Below are positions 1-11,904 of a stretch of DNA of 64,000 nt, in pieces. The first letter of the stretch is position 1; each line of letters opens with the position of its first letter. The position numbers were made by a program, and so were the translations under genes. Under the pieces are notes generated by a model. It ran no database searches and was not told the DNA's origin. It was given only the letters and a program-made list of their open reading frames with translations. This stretch comes from JACNLN01 sp964626495 (GTDB lineage: Bacteria > Fidelibacterota > Marinisomatia > Marinisomatales > CAZVFT01), in NCBI GenBank assembly GCA_964626495.1, contig CAZVFT010000001.1, positions 1 to 64,000 on the forward strand, read 5' to 3'.

Positions 1-948
1 CAGCGCAGCGCCTATGGCAGTTGCATCTCCTTTGAGCTCTGACAGTGATAGACGAGTCTCTTGCATGCCCCCTCCAATGGCATGCATTTCCGCAGTGTCT
101 CGAACAATGGGGAGAAGGTCATCCCCGAGAATTTCATAAACTCCCCCCCCGATAACAAATCCATGAACCCCAGTAATGTTCACAGCGTTTGCTACGGCGA
201 TACCAAGTATGCGCGCCTGTTCTGTCAGCAGACGGTGGGTAAGATCATCATTCGCATCCCAAGCATTTTTAAGGTTAACGCTGTTCATCGTCGTGAATCT
301 GTCCCCGCTATATTCCATAAGGATTGATTTTTCACCCTTTGAAGCTGCCGCTCTAAGCTCCCGAGCCAGCCCAAGTTTGCTGACAAATGCTTCCAGGCAT
401 CCACGCTGTCCACAACCGCACCGGGGACCATCAATTTTCACCACCATGTGACCAATCTCCCCAGCAGTATTGTTTTTACCTTTTATGATTTTGCCTTCGA
501 TGATATATCCACCACCCACCCCAGTTCCGGGAATAATACCATAAATTGATTTTAAACCACGACCAGAACCCAGATGGTACTCAGCCAGCGTTGCCAGGTT
601 CACATCATTCTCGACAGCAACAGGTTTACCTATAATCATACCCAACTCTGCGGTAGCGGCAATATTCTCCAGCCCCAGATTGGGCATTACAGCTACATTG
701 CCTTGTTCGTCAACTGATCCAGGTACGCCCACGCCGACAGCGCTGAGATCATTTGTAGAAATGCTTATAGAACTACACGCTTTGGATAGGCTCTGTACCA
801 TTGCCTTAGCAATCACGCTGAAATTCCCGCTGGGCGTGGAAACCTTGTCTTTGGCAAGAACCCTTCCCTCTTCCGTGGATACTATGGCGGCAATCTTGGT
901 ACCACCCAGATCAATTCCTCCTACATACATATTAGATTCGCTTGCCAT
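1..948 (-). CDS. ROK family sugar kinase (glucokinase-like), 3' end cut by window edge
   Basis: The minus-strand reading frame is open from an ATG at 948 to the window edge, giving 316 codons. It shows the ROK signature: phosphate-binding DLGGTK at residues 13-18, a catalytic-type END near residue 114, and the zinc-binding CGCGQRGCLE near residues 176-186. The ROK family phosphorylates glucose or other hexoses, or acts as a repressor; no N-terminal DNA-binding domain is present here, so a kinase is likely. The last visible residues match the usual ROK C-terminus, so little is missing. Its ATG overlaps the stop of the trehalose synthase gene by one base (TAATG), suggesting co-translation and a shared job in glucose/trehalose metabolism. 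An in-frame ATG six codons later is an alternative start. Sugar specificity cannot be read from sequence. Confidence 0.88.
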   Translation of the reverse strand, partial: MASESNMYVGGIDLGGTKIAAIVSTEEGRVLAKDKVSTPSGNFSVIAKAMVQSLSKACSSISISTNDLSAVGVGVPGSVDEQGNVAVMPNLGLENIAATAELGMIIGKPVAVENDVNLATLAEYHLGSGRGLKSIYGIIPGTGVGGGYIIEGKIIKGKNNTAGEIGHMVVKIDGPRCGCGQRGCLEAFVSKLGLARELRAAASKGEKSILMEYSGDRFTTMNSVNLKNAWDANDDLTHRLLTEQARILGIAVANAVNITGVHGFVIGGGVYEILGDDLLPIVRDTAEMHAIGGGMQETRLSLSELKGDATAIGAAL

Positions 949-2165
949 TAACTCCCTTCCAGCAATTCAACCGATAAATTTAAATAATCCAGCAGGTGTC
1001 GCGTAATAAGAAAATTCTCCCGCACAAACTCCTGGGCTCTTGAGCCAATTTCTGCAGCCAAATCCCTGTTCTGAAGAAGCTCCACGACTTTAGCCGCATA
1101 CCCATAAATGTCCTGCGGTTCCACTAAAAACCCCGTCTCCCCATCTCTGATTTGGGTGGGGATGCCGCCCACATTCGATGCTACAACCGGGGTGCCCTTC
1201 CACAGCGCTTCCGTCACTACCAAGGCGAATCCTTCCCGGATCGATTTTTGGAGCACCACAGATGAAACGCGCTGAAGAACATTCACAAGGACTGGATCGT
1301 CTCCCCGAACAAAAAGGACGTCACCACTCTCCCGGTGTGGCTTAACAGTTGTAGCCATCTTCTCAAAGATGCGGGTTCCTTCTGGATCATCGCTCGCCAT
1401 GTTGTAGCAGAACACCAGCCGGCAGTCTACTTCCTTTTTCACCTCCTCCCAAACCTCCAGTACGCCTTCCGGGTCCTTCCACGGGTCAAAACGTGAAACC
1501 TGTGTGATGATTGGCTTGTCTGTGGGAATCTTCTTCCGTGCCAAGAAATCATCTATCGTCTTTTGCGAAAGATCAATATTCTTAGGAGACAGCGGATCAA
1601 TGGACGGTGCCATGATCTGCTGCTTAAGCCGTAAGTCCAGCCGTTTGTAGGCTTCGGCTGATACAATCATCTTGTCGTACTCAACAACAAACTGCTCCAT
1701 AAAGTCCCACGCTTCCTGATTTGGTTTGGTAATATCAATGTGACAGCGCCAGACCCACGGAGAAGTGTGTTCCATGTAATATATTAGGGCTGCTGGCTGT
1801 GGGTCGTGTATAATCACCACATTGTGTTCAAGGTCTACAAATTGCGCGAATTTCTCATTCGTAAATTTATAAAAGTCAAGTTCTTGTTGCGAGAATGTTA
1901 TTTCATTATCGCCCTGGAGAGCATTATGGAATTTCTTGGTTACTTCAAAGAACTCCGGCGTTCCGTGAATCACACGCCAATCGGTTCTCACGCCAATATC
2001 GTTCATAAGGAGTACCAGATTGTCCAGAATCTCCGCTACCCCGCCGCCGTATGCAGTAGCATTCACATGTGCCGTTCTGGTGCCGGACAATATGCTCGCC
2101 TTGTTGCGAATTTCATCCAATACTTCATCGCCGACAACTTCCCTGTAATCGTCAAGGTGCTTCAT
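948..2165 (-). CDS. treT: TreT-like trehalose synthase, GT4 glycosyltransferase
   Basis: This 405-residue protein resembles trehalose glycosyltransferring synthase/phosphorylase. That group joins NDP-glucose and glucose to trehalose in a reversible cytosolic reaction. Visible marks are the N-terminal glycine-rich loop HVNATAYGGGVAEIL (about 33-47), a DPQPA segment near 121, an acceptor/donor K-R pair in TQVSRFDPWKDP, and the GT-B E-x7-E motif in EGFALVVTEALWKG (about 313-326) followed by VVASNVGGIP. Length fits the family. AAGGAG lies just upstream of the ATG. The ROK kinase follows with a one-base overlap, consistent with phosphorylating glucose released from trehalose. A sucrose-type or other GT4 activity is possible but less likely. 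Confidence 0.82.
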   Translation of the reverse strand: MKHLDDYREVVGDEVLDEIRNKASILSGTRTAHVNATAYGGGVAEILDNLVLLMNDIGVRTDWRVIHGTPEFFEVTKKFHNALQGDNEITFSQQELDFYKFTNEKFAQFVDLEHNVVIIHDPQPAALIYYMEHTSPWVWRCHIDITKPNQEAWDFMEQFVVEYDKMIVSAEAYKRLDLRLKQQIMAPSIDPLSPKNIDLSQKTIDDFLARKKIPTDKPIITQVSRFDPWKDPEGVLEVWEEVKKEVDCRLVFCYNMASDDPEGTRIFEKMATTVKPHRESGDVLFVRGDDPVLVNVLQRVSSVVLQKSIREGFALVVTEALWKGTPVVASNVGGIPTQIRDGETGFLVEPQDIYGYAAKVVELLQNRDLAAEIGSRAQEFVRENFLITRHLLDYLNLSVELLEGS

Positions 2166-2401
2166 TTCAGTCTGTCTCTCCTTCTCAATTGAGGTTAATA
2201 TTCACCGTCATTTTTCCTTACTAATGTCTGCTGCCGGACCAATCATGACCCGGTTCCACCACGTAAACGAACTTTACTTTTCCAATAAGAAAATTTCCTA
2301 TTCACAAGATTAACATACCTCGATATAGTTAAACTGAAAAATGACCATTTTAAAAATGGCGTTAAGAAATTCTATGAAAATACCGTTAAGAAAAATAAAT
2401 G

Positions 2402-2434
2402 CCTGCCCCGCCCGCCTGACATCTTTCGGGCAGG
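2402..2434. repeat. GC-rich imperfect palindrome
   Basis: CCTGCCCCG at the left faces CGGGCAGG at the right, giving a strong stem-loop in an AT-rich gap. A compositionally similar GC-rich palindromic block occurs inside the gene at 28864-32739 (30008-30082), so this may be a dispersed element. Confidence 0.45.
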
Positions 2435-2464
2435 TAGGGAAGAAATGCCGTGCTGGGGTTTGAA

Positions 2465-2480
2465 TCCGGCAGCCGCCGGA
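2465..2480. repeat. REP-like 16-mer (TCCGGCAGCCGCCGGA)
   Basis: This copy belongs to a family with a TCCG...CCGGA core. Related cores lie at 34738, 34808, 34849 and 51718. The left flank TTTGAA is shared with the 34849 copy in reverse orientation. The right flank CAAGACAAAAG is shared with the 34738 copy in reverse orientation. Confidence 0.6.
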
Positions 2481-2824
2481 CAAGACAAAAGTACAAATAG
2501 ACTATTTGGGGCGATGTCAACAAATGTTCAGAAAATAAAAGAATTCACTTTGATGAAATGTTAGTGATTTATGTTTCACCCTTTTCCCATAGGGACCCCC
2601 AAGGAGCAGTGCTTGAGATTAGATTGTATAAATAGCTAAGAATCATTACATCCTTATCAGGATTTACCTTTATACCGGATACAAAGTTTTAAGAGGGTTG
2701 CTTTTTTACCTTAACGATAACACAAGAATGAAGAAGGATTTACAAAACAGAAGAGGTTTTTAAATCACGTTTTTAAGTGAGAAGTGTTAGTAAAATATTC
2801 CCTGTCAACACAAGCCTGCGGTTT

Positions 2825-3352
2825 TCATTGTGTTGCCGATCCCCCTAAAGCCCATAACCGGAAACCTGCGTAGTGTGCCACCGGTGCAATTAATCCAACT
2901 GCTTCGCTCCAGATGGCCCCCGTCTCCTGCGATGGTTCATAAAATCGTTCTGGTCCAATGGTATGAACCGCCTTTTTTTCAAATCCTTCAACGTGTTGAT
3001 AAATCTGACTTATATCAGGAAATCTTGGCATGTTTTCAAATGGTGTTTGGCCAATGAGAAAATTCGCCCCGGAACGGTTTATATGGTTTTTTACTGATAT
3101 CCATCCCTTGGCGTTTTTGATTCGATCAATTATTAATATTTCATTGGTATCAAATTTGTTCAATAAATGAAAAAGTTTTGCGGGGTTTATGGATTCTGGA
3201 TTAATGGCTTTAGGCCAGATGATCGTTCTACCTTTAAGTTTACCCAATCGGTGTTGTGCCACCGACTCAACAACCGGAATGGTCAATCCCCAAACCTCGG
3301 GACCTGCGCATAGGTATAAAACTTTACTGGGTAGAATGTCGAGATAAATCAT
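2825..3352 (-). CDS. Shortened purine nucleoside phosphorylase-like protein
   Basis: The product is about 175 residues from the ATG at 3352, which has AAGAG upstream. A TTG at 3373 is an alternative start, and either one overlaps the end of yggS. By eye its middle follows trimeric purine nucleoside phosphorylase: FHLL, then KNHIN..GANFLIG...PRFPDIS..Y, matching the family's DHIN...N.L.G...RFP.MS..Y, and later EAVGLIAPVAHYAGFRLWAL, matching the GADAVGMSTVPE..VA.H.GL.V stretch. It lacks the N-terminal phosphate loop and catalytic His region and ends where the purine-binding Asn would follow. A phosphorylase reaction is therefore doubtful. Translational coupling to the PLP-binding YggS protein suggests a related housekeeping or regulatory role. 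Function is unknown. Confidence 0.6.
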   Translation of the reverse strand: MIYLDILPSKVLYLCAGPEVWGLTIPVVESVAQHRLGKLKGRTIIWPKAINPESINPAKLFHLLNKFDTNEILIIDRIKNAKGWISVKNHINRSGANFLIGQTPFENMPRFPDISQIYQHVEGFEKKAVHTIGPERFYEPSQETGAIWSEAVGLIAPVAHYAGFRLWALGGSATQ

Positions 3353-4085
3353 AATCACATGCTCTTGGACCAAAAATCGCAGTTCCCAGCCTGATCATTG
3401 TAGCGCCTTCCTCAACCGCTATTTCATAATCATTAGACATCCCCATGGACAGGTGGGTTAACTTTTTTTCCACAGGAAGTTGTGAGTTTAATTTTTCTCG
3501 CAAATTCCTCAAGCTTGAGAATGTTTCCCGAATGATATTTTTATCTTCAGTAAGAAACCCAATAGTCATCAACCCCCCCACGATAAGACCGTCTTCTTCC
3601 AATAGGGATAACATTTCATCTACCTGTTCCACATCGAATCCGAACTTTGCCGGATCACCCGAAGTGTTGACCTGAATCTGCACCGAAAATTGGACACCTT
3701 TTGCTATAGCTAACTTGGAAACTTTTTTCCCAAGTTTGACGGAATCTATGGAGTCAATGGCATCAAATGTATCTAAAGCTACCTTTGCCTTGTTTGATTG
3801 AAGATGCCCGACCATTCTCTTATTAATTCCCGGAAGAGGCGGAAGTGCCTGGAATTTTGTAACAGCTTCCTGAATGCGATTCTCTCCAATTTTTTTCAAT
3901 CCTGCATGGTAAGCATCAACAATCGTTTCCGCGGGAAACATTTTGGTTATAGCAATAATTTCAGTTGGGGGGTCGTATTCATTGTCCTTTGAAACACCAA
4001 GATTATTTCCACAGGGTCGGCCGGATCTTAGTCTCGCCGCCTCAATTTTTTCATTAATCCTAATGAGGTTTTCGATAAGACTCAC
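3324..4085 (-). CDS. yggS: YggS/PLPBP family pyridoxal-phosphate-binding protein
   Basis: The 253-residue protein belongs to the YggS/PROSC family, single-domain alanine-racemase-fold proteins that bind PLP and keep vitamin B6 and amino-acid pools balanced. The PLP lysine is K48 in IIAITKMFPAE. Other conserved stretches are IGENRIQEA, VGHLQSNKAK, QVNTSGDPAKFGF, GLMTIGF and LSMGMSNDYEIAVEEGATMIRLGTAIFG. It carries an extra loop of about ten residues near 21-40 before the first strand. The start is GTG with no clear Shine-Dalgarno. It lies 13 bases after gyrA and overlaps the phosphorylase-like gene, so these probably form one transcript. Confidence 0.9.
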   Translation of the reverse strand: MSLIENLIRINEKIEAARLRSGRPCGNNLGVSKDNEYDPPTEIIAITKMFPAETIVDAYHAGLKKIGENRIQEAVTKFQALPPLPGINKRMVGHLQSNKAKVALDTFDAIDSIDSVKLGKKVSKLAIAKGVQFSVQIQVNTSGDPAKFGFDVEQVDEMLSLLEEDGLIVGGLMTIGFLTEDKNIIRETFSSLRNLREKLNSQLPVEKKLTHLSMGMSNDYEIAVEEGATMIRLGTAIFGPRACDYDLSRHSTQ

Positions 4086-4098
4086 AACTTGGATGTTT

Positions 4099-6609
4099 TT
4101 AGGTTTGTTTAGTGGGAAGCTCTGTAGGAAAACTTTCTACTACTTGGTTTTGGTCAGAAATCACATCTCTATCTTCTGGAACTGCACGAGCAATGGATGA
4201 AATTTTAGTGTTTTCATCTAAGCGAAGCAATCTCACCCCCTGAGTTACCCGACCGATTGTGCGAATAGTCTTTACGGGCTGTCGAATCAGGACGCCACGA
4301 TTTGTGATGATCACAAGATCGTCACTGTTTACCACCTCAATAATGGATACCATTTTGCCAATCTTGTCAGTGGTTCGCATGGTCATCACCCCCTTACCCC
4401 CACGCTTCTGTGCCCGGTATTGAATGATTTCCGTCCTCTTGCCATATCCGTTTTCCGTTGCCACTAAAATCGTTCCTTCGCGCCGAACCACTACCATACC
4501 AACCACTTCATCTACATCGGATGTAAGGGTGATACCCTTCACGCCCATCGTTTTTCTACCCGTTGGTCGAATGTCCTTCTCCGAAAATCGGATGGATTTT
4601 CCTTCTCTTGTTCCCAAGATGATGTCATTATCACCATCAGTTATTCTCGCATCTATAAGCTTGTCCCTATCGCGGACTTCAATGGCATAAATGCCGCCTT
4701 TCCGGGGCTTACTGTAGGCAGAGAGTTGCGTTTTTTTCACAATACCCCGCTGTGTCGCCATGATGATATATCTGTTTTCGCTGAATTCTTTCACGCTGAC
4801 AAAAGCTTCCACCCTTTCTCCTGACTGGCAGCCGATAAGATTAACAATCGCCCTGCCGCGGGAGGCACGACCTCCCTGAGGAATATCATAGGCTTTAAGC
4901 CAATAACACTTACCCTGATCTGTGAAAAACAATAGATAATCGTGAGTGTTTACAATAAACAGGTGCTCAACAAAATCTTCTTCCCTTGTCTGTGCACCCT
5001 GCAAGCCACGACCTCCGCGTCGCTGACTTCTATAGGTAGACACAGCCGTTCGTTTGATATAACTGTTATGTGTAATTGTAACTACAACATCTTCTTCAGC
5101 TATCATATCCTCTATGGATACAGCTCCTTCAAATGGCAATATTTCTGTTCGCCTTTTATCGCCGTATCTCTCCCTAACTTCTTCCAGCTCCTTCTTAATA
5201 ATAGCCATCCGCTGGGGTCTGCTTTCTAAAATTCCCTTCAATTTTGCAATTAGTTTTATGGTCTCTTTGTATTCCTGAACAACTTTATCCACCTCCAGAC
5301 TTGTTAGTCGCTGTAACCTCATATCCAGAATAGCCTGCGCCTGTTTGGGAGAAAGATCAAAACTGTCCATCAAGCCTTCTTTCGCATGCTCGGGGTCTTT
5401 ACTTCCACGGATAATGGATATCACCTCATCAATATTATCAAGGGCAATTTTTAATCCTTCCAGAATGTGGGCACGATCTTCCGCCTTTTTTAACTCATAT
5501 TCGGTACGTCTGATCACCACATTGTGACGGTGATCAATAAAAAATTGCATCATATCCCTCAACGACAGGAGCCTTGGAATACCGTCCACCAGGGCAATTA
5601 GTATTATACCGAAAGTGTCTTGCAACTGCGTATATTTAAAAAGTTGATTGAGAATTACTTCAGGCACAGCGTCCCGTTTTGCGTCTATCACAATTCGAAT
5701 GCCGTCTTTATCTGATTCGTCTCGCACATCAGAAACGCCAACCACCTTTTTGTTCCTCACAAGCTCAGCAATTTTCTCAATGAGGTTTGCTTTATTCACT
5801 TGATACGGCAGCTCGCTGATTATAACGCTTTCTCTGCCACGCTTTGACGTTTCTATGAAGGCATTCGCACGAACAATAAGCTTACCTCGCCCGGTTTCAT
5901 ATGCATCCTTTATCCCTTTAATTCCGTAGATGCTGGCTCCTGTGGGAAAATCTGGACCTTTTATATACGCCATCAAATCATCAACGGACATCTCCGGACT
6001 GTCAATTAAAGCTATAAGGCCATTAACAATTTCCCTGAGGTTGTGAGGGGGTATTTTAGTTGCCATACCCACGGCTATTCCTTCAGCGCCGTTAATCAAA
6101 AGATTGGGTATTGTAGTTGGCAGAACATTTGGTTCGTTTAAAGTCTCATCAAAGTTCAATGCCCAATTTACCGTGTCCTTATCTAGATCCTGGAGCATCT
6201 CACTTCCTAATCGCGTCATTCGGGCTTCGGTGTAACGCATCGCCGCTGCATTGTCTCCATCAATAGACCCAAAGTTCCCCTGGCCATCAACAATCTGATA
6301 TCGCATGGAAAAATCTTGCGCCATTCTCACAAGAGCATCATATACCGAACTATCGCCATGAGGATGATATTTACCCAACACGTCGCCAACGATTCTTGCA
6401 GATTTTTTATATCCTCGGTTCCAGTGAACCCCCAGTTCATTCATGCCGAAAAGAATTCGGCGATGTACCGGTTTTAATCCATCCCTCACATCCGGCAGAG
6501 CCCGTGCTACAATAACGGACATGGAATAGTTGAGATAGCTCTCCCTCATCTCTTCAACGATGTCGCGACCTATCGTCATTTCCCTGGACATTCCTGTTCT
6601 ATCAACCAT
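4099..6609 (-). CDS. gyrA: DNA gyrase subunit A
   Basis: At 836 residues this is the breakage-reunion subunit of type IIA topoisomerase, which supercoils DNA with GyrB. The winged-helix active-site tyrosine lies in [14 protein letters not shown] near residue 125. The GyrA box QRRGGRG, near residue 530, marks a true gyrase C-terminal beta-pinwheel able to wrap DNA, not a topoisomerase IV ParC. Pinwheel blades with repeated GTR/TxxG patterns follow to about residue 800. It starts 11 bases after the gyrB stop. The adjacent gyrB-gyrA arrangement is the usual origin-proximal one. Confidence 0.97.
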   Translation of the reverse strand: MVDRTGMSREMTIGRDIVEEMRESYLNYSMSVIVARALPDVRDGLKPVHRRILFGMNELGVHWNRGYKKSARIVGDVLGKYHPHGDSSVYDALVRMAQDFSMRYQIVDGQGNFGSIDGDNAAAMRYTEARMTRLGSEMLQDLDKDTVNWALNFDETLNEPNVLPTTIPNLLINGAEGIAVGMATKIPPHNLREIVNGLIALIDSPEMSVDDLMAYIKGPDFPTGASIYGIKGIKDAYETGRGKLIVRANAFIETSKRGRESVIISELPYQVNKANLIEKIAELVRNKKVVGVSDVRDESDKDGIRIVIDAKRDAVPEVILNQLFKYTQLQDTFGIILIALVDGIPRLLSLRDMMQFFIDHRHNVVIRRTEYELKKAEDRAHILEGLKIALDNIDEVISIIRGSKDPEHAKEGLMDSFDLSPKQAQAILDMRLQRLTSLEVDKVVQEYKETIKLIAKLKGILESRPQRMAIIKKELEEVRERYGDKRRTEILPFEGAVSIEDMIAEEDVVVTITHNSYIKRTAVSTYRSQRRGGRGLQGAQTREEDFVEHLFIVNTHDYLLFFTDQGKCYWLKAYDIPQGGRASRGRAIVNLIGCQSGERVEAFVSVKEFSENRYIIMATQRGIVKKTQLSAYSKPRKGGIYAIEVRDRDKLIDARITDGDNDIILGTREGKSIRFSEKDIRPTGRKTMGVKGITLTSDVDEVVGMVVVRREGTILVATENGYGKRTEIIQYRAQKRGGKGVMTMRTTDKIGKMVSIIEVVNSDDLVIITNRGVLIRQPVKTIRTIGRVTQGVRLLRLDENTKISSIARAVPEDRDVISDQNQVVESFPTELPTKQT

Positions 6610-6620
6610 TTCGTTCCCCG

Positions 6621-8872
<2,252 letters not shown>

Positions 8873-9081
8873 CCTTCCTTGACAGCCCTATCGATTTGTC
8901 GGGAACACACTGGTTAGTTTCACGTGTAGCATGAAGACTTCATTGTTTTATATAACCTTCAGTAGTAATAGTTCTACTGTTGATTCTTTGGTTTATAACA
9001 ATAAAAAAGGAAGATAAAATATTAAAGTGCGTCTCGATGCTCGTCTATACAAAAACAGCTTGAAATTATTCCTCACAAAAT

Positions 9082-10197
9082 TTATTCACTCATGCGCATA
9101 GGCATGATAAGCAAAGTAAGATCCTCGTTATCTTCCTGGTTTTCTGGGAATACAAGTCCTGCGCTAATTGGGGTTTTCAATTTTAATATAACCTTCTCAG
9201 TATCTATATGAGACAAAAGCTCTATTAAAAATGTGGCGTTGTATCCAATTATCAAATCCTCATTGTTATATTCAAGCTCAATATCTTCCTTGGCGCTGCT
9301 TGCAGTTTCTGGATCTTCGGTGGTAATCTTGCTACCTTTTGAAGATAAATGAAGTGCAATTTGCTTGGTGCTTTTATTTGAAAATATAGATACTCTTTTT
9401 ACCGATGCAATTAATCCTTCTCTATTTCCCTTTACAATTTTATCGTTTTCCTCAGGAATTACGCCTCGATAATCTGGATAGCTTTCATCAATTATTCTTG
9501 AAAAAATTGTTAAGTTTTCAAAAGACACCATGACATGATTTTCTCCAACCCATAGAGTTGTGTCTTCTTCGTTGTTAAGATATTGCGGCAAAATCGTTAA
9601 AAACTTTTTCGGAACAATTACATCACCAATATATCCCTTAGATGTATAATCTCTTCTTGAGCAAATAGATAATTTATGACCATCTGTTGCTACAGATGTT
9701 ATTTCATCCTCTCGAAACCTAAACAATGTTCCCAGAAGAGCTGGCTTGAGCTCATCAGCGCTTAAAGCAAACGTTGTTTTTTCTATCAGTCTTGAAATTA
9801 TGGTAGGTTTTAGAGAAACTTCCTTTTTGTTGTCTACTTCTGGAATTGATGGAAACTCTTCTGCACTTACACCTTCAATATCGTATTTCCCAAAGTTTGT
9901 TTGAATAGTTATTTTATTTTCAGGATCAACAGTAAAAGTTATATCTGTATCAGGCATAGCACTTGTAATATCAAAAAGTGTTCTATAAGGTATTGCTATT
10001 TCACCAGTTTCTTCTATTTTTGTATCAATTGACATAACCATTGTCAGTTCAAGATCCGTTGCTCTTAAGATTAGACTTTTATTTTCAGTTGAAAATAAAA
10101 CGCAATTTAATATAGGAATTGTAGATCTGGTTGGGGTTGCTTTTGAGATTTGTTGAAGTGTTTCTAAAAGTTTTTGTTTAGTTATAGTTATTTTCAT
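9082..10197 (-). CDS. dnaN: DNA polymerase III beta subunit (sliding clamp)
   Basis: The 371-residue product fits the three-domain beta clamp, which encircles DNA and tethers polymerase III and other clamp partners. Recognisable stretches are the N-terminal LLETLQQISKATPTRSTIPILNCVLF, ATDLELTM, LLGTLFRFREDEITSVATDGHKLS, and the C-terminal LLIMPMRMSE, equivalent to the usual LIMPMRL tail that forms part of the partner-binding pocket. It is transcribed away from an AT-rich 396-base gap with DnaA-box-like sequences, so DnaA control is plausible. Confidence 0.96.
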   Translation of the reverse strand: MKITITKQKLLETLQQISKATPTRSTIPILNCVLFSTENKSLILRATDLELTMVMSIDTKIEETGEIAIPYRTLFDITSAMPDTDITFTVDPENKITIQTNFGKYDIEGVSAEEFPSIPEVDNKKEVSLKPTIISRLIEKTTFALSADELKPALLGTLFRFREDEITSVATDGHKLSICSRRDYTSKGYIGDVIVPKKFLTILPQYLNNEEDTTLWVGENHVMVSFENLTIFSRIIDESYPDYRGVIPEENDKIVKGNREGLIASVKRVSIFSNKSTKQIALHLSSKGSKITTEDPETASSAKEDIELEYNNEDLIIGYNATFLIELLSHIDTEKVILKLKTPISAGLVFPENQEDNEDLTLLIMPMRMSE

Positions 10198-10593
10198 TTT
10201 CTAACCTTTTTTAAGCGAGTTTTCTTAAAAATTTCCTGTTGATTTAAACCCTATTTAATTAAAACATTTTAGTCATAAATGTTCGTTATTACCAATAGTT
10301 TTTTACTATTCACATCAGATAATAATCACTCTAAAAATAAATATTTAAACATAATAAAACATTAATTATATAAAAGTTTTTCTGTTGATAATTTCCCCTT
10401 AAATCCGTGTTACTAATAATCAAAACTTTAATTAATACTAAATTTTAACGTTTTACTTTATGTGATTAAGGTTATAAAAAAAGTGGAAAAATCATTGAAT
10501 AACTGAAATTGTAATCTCATAAACTCAAATTGTTGATAAAATACATCTTCTTGTTTATAAGATGTGGAAAAAATGTAAATAATGACGTAAAGT
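10198..10593. other. AT-rich gap with DnaA-box-like sequences; dnaN control region or part of oriC
   Basis: This 396-base gap lies between the dnaN start and the surA-like stop and is extremely AT-rich. It holds near matches to the DnaA box TGTGGATAA: TGTTGATAA at 10383-10391 and 10531-10539, TGTTTATAA at 10552-10560, and TGTGGAAAA at 10563-10571, all on the plus strand. No perfect box is present. It may be a dnaN promoter region under DnaA control, or one half of a split origin together with the rpmH-dnaA gap. No gene is seen. Confidence 0.4.
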
Positions 10594-11904
10594 TTAATAG
10601 GGTGTTTCTGAAACGTATTTTTTTACAAAAATATTTTTTCTTGCATTACCTATCCAGTCATTAAAATAATCATTTCGTTTATTCATTAAAGCAATATTTT
10701 CTATTTCAGTCCAATGTCTTTCTAAGTCTGGTGAACCTCCTTCTCTTATATCAATTACTCGAACCAGGTGATAACTGTTTTTAAAGCGAATTGGATAGGA
10801 TATTTCGTTTATTTTTAATCTTGATAAAACTTTGGAAATTTCAGGAAAAAGAAAAGTTTGTGGATTTATCCACCCAAGATTACCATTGGTATCATTTAAT
10901 AAAGGATCTTCATTGTAAATTTTCGCAAATGTTTCAAAGTCATCAGTTTCAATAATACTATCACGAACAGATGAGATAAATGCATATAAACTGTCTATGT
11001 CCTCATTACTTGGTTGTGGTACTATCAAAATATGACGAACATTAACTTTATCTCCCCTCCTCTCTAAAAGTTGAATAATGTGATATCCAAATGGAGTTTC
11101 AACAATTTCACTGATTTCATTTTCCTGCAATGAAAAGGCAACTTCTTCAAAATTAGGAACAAAAGTACCTCTCTCAACAAAACCCAACTCACCTCCAAAT
11201 TTTGCAGAACCGGGATCTTGTGAATATTTTTTTGCTATTTCAGAAAAATCCTCCCCGATGAGGATTCTCTCTTTAATCATTTCCATTTTATGATAGTTTT
11301 CACTTTTGGATTTTTTTCCCGGTTCTATCTTAAAAAGGATGTGTTGAAGATTGTATAAAGTAGGCAATGCAGAAAGGCTGTCTTTGTATTGATAATAAAA
11401 ATCTTCCACCTCATTTTTAGTTAAAGTTATGTCTGTAATTATTGTTTCTCGGAAACGTTCAATAACCAATTGATCTTTAATATCAGACCAGAGCTCCCTT
11501 TTTAACTGCCTTATTGATTTACCAACCATTTCTTCAACACGATTTTCAGAGCCAGCTTGTGAAACAATTGAGTTTATATACTGCTCTAGGGCTGTGTCTA
11601 TCTCTCTTCCTTTGACTTCAATACTTTCCGCTTCTGCAATTTCAAGTATAATTTTTTGATCTATTAGGTTTTGCAGAGCTTGATTTTGAAGGCGAGAGAT
11701 TTCCTCTTGGTTTGATGGATCAGTTTTTCTCTCGATTGCTGCCATCTGTACAATTTGTAAAACATCGCTTTTTAAAACGATTTGATCGCCAATAATGGCA
11801 GCGACACCATCTATTATATTTTCTTGAGGATTAGTAGAAGTTAATGGGAGGAATAACAGGGATATTATGAAAATATGTAAATGTTTAATAAATCTGTGTG
11901 ACAT
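10594..11904 (-). CDS. surA: SurA-like periplasmic chaperone with two parvulin domains
   Basis: The 436-residue protein has an N-terminal signal peptide (hydrophobic residues about 9-23), a SurA-type N-terminal helical domain (IIDGVAAIIGDQIVLKSDVLQ...QNLIDQKII), and two rotamase domains. The first (about 180-282) carries LQHILFKI, FGGELGFVERGTFVPNFEEVAFSL and TPFGYHIIQLLE. The second (about 287-385) carries NVRHILIV and LGWINPQTFLFPEI. SurA escorts outer-membrane proteins through the periplasm and isomerises prolyl bonds. Its ATG overlaps the stop of the preceding lipoprotein gene by one base. It contributes to envelope assembly. Confidence 0.9.
   Translation of the reverse strand: MSHRFIKHLHIFIISLLFLPLTSTNPQENIIDGVAAIIGDQIVLKSDVLQIVQMAAIERKTDPSNQEEISRLQNQALQNLIDQKIILEIAEAESIEVKGREIDTALEQYINSIVSQAGSENRVEEMVGKSIRQLKRELWSDIKDQLVIERFRETIITDITLTKNEVEDFYYQYKDSLSALPTLYNLQHILFKIEPGKKSKSENYHKMEMIKERILIGEDFSEIAKKYSQDPGSAKFGGELGFVERGTFVPNFEEVAFSLQENEISEIVETPFGYHIIQLLERRGDKVNVRHILIVPQPSNEDIDSLYAFISSVRDSIIETDDFETFAKIYNEDPLLNDTNGNLGWINPQTFLFPEISKVLSRLKINEISYPIRFKNSYHLVRVIDIREGGSPDLERHWTEIENIALMNKRNDYFNDWIGNARKNIFVKKYVSETPY

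Larger units (their letters stand above)
2166..2824. other. Intergenic region with repeat debris
   Basis: No plausible gene is seen in this 659-base stretch. It holds the ribosome-binding site of the TreT-like gene at its left edge, an AT-rich block (2290-2400), then a GC-rich imperfect palindrome (2402-2434) and a REP-like 16-mer (2465-2480). The rest is AT-rich with no clear promoter. Confidence 0.5.

Noticed and set aside
61..1006. Plus-strand frames over the first kilobase
   Set aside because: They are shadows of the ROK kinase gene on the minus strand, which carries all family motifs.
2440..2485. T-arm-like sequence (GGTTTGAATCC) suggesting a tRNA
   Set aside because: The arm does not pair over five bases and no acceptor or anticodon arm is found; the same words recur in REP-like copies.
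8914..8930. parS-like half site (AGTTTCACGTG)
   Set aside because: Only the left half matches; the right half has several mismatches.
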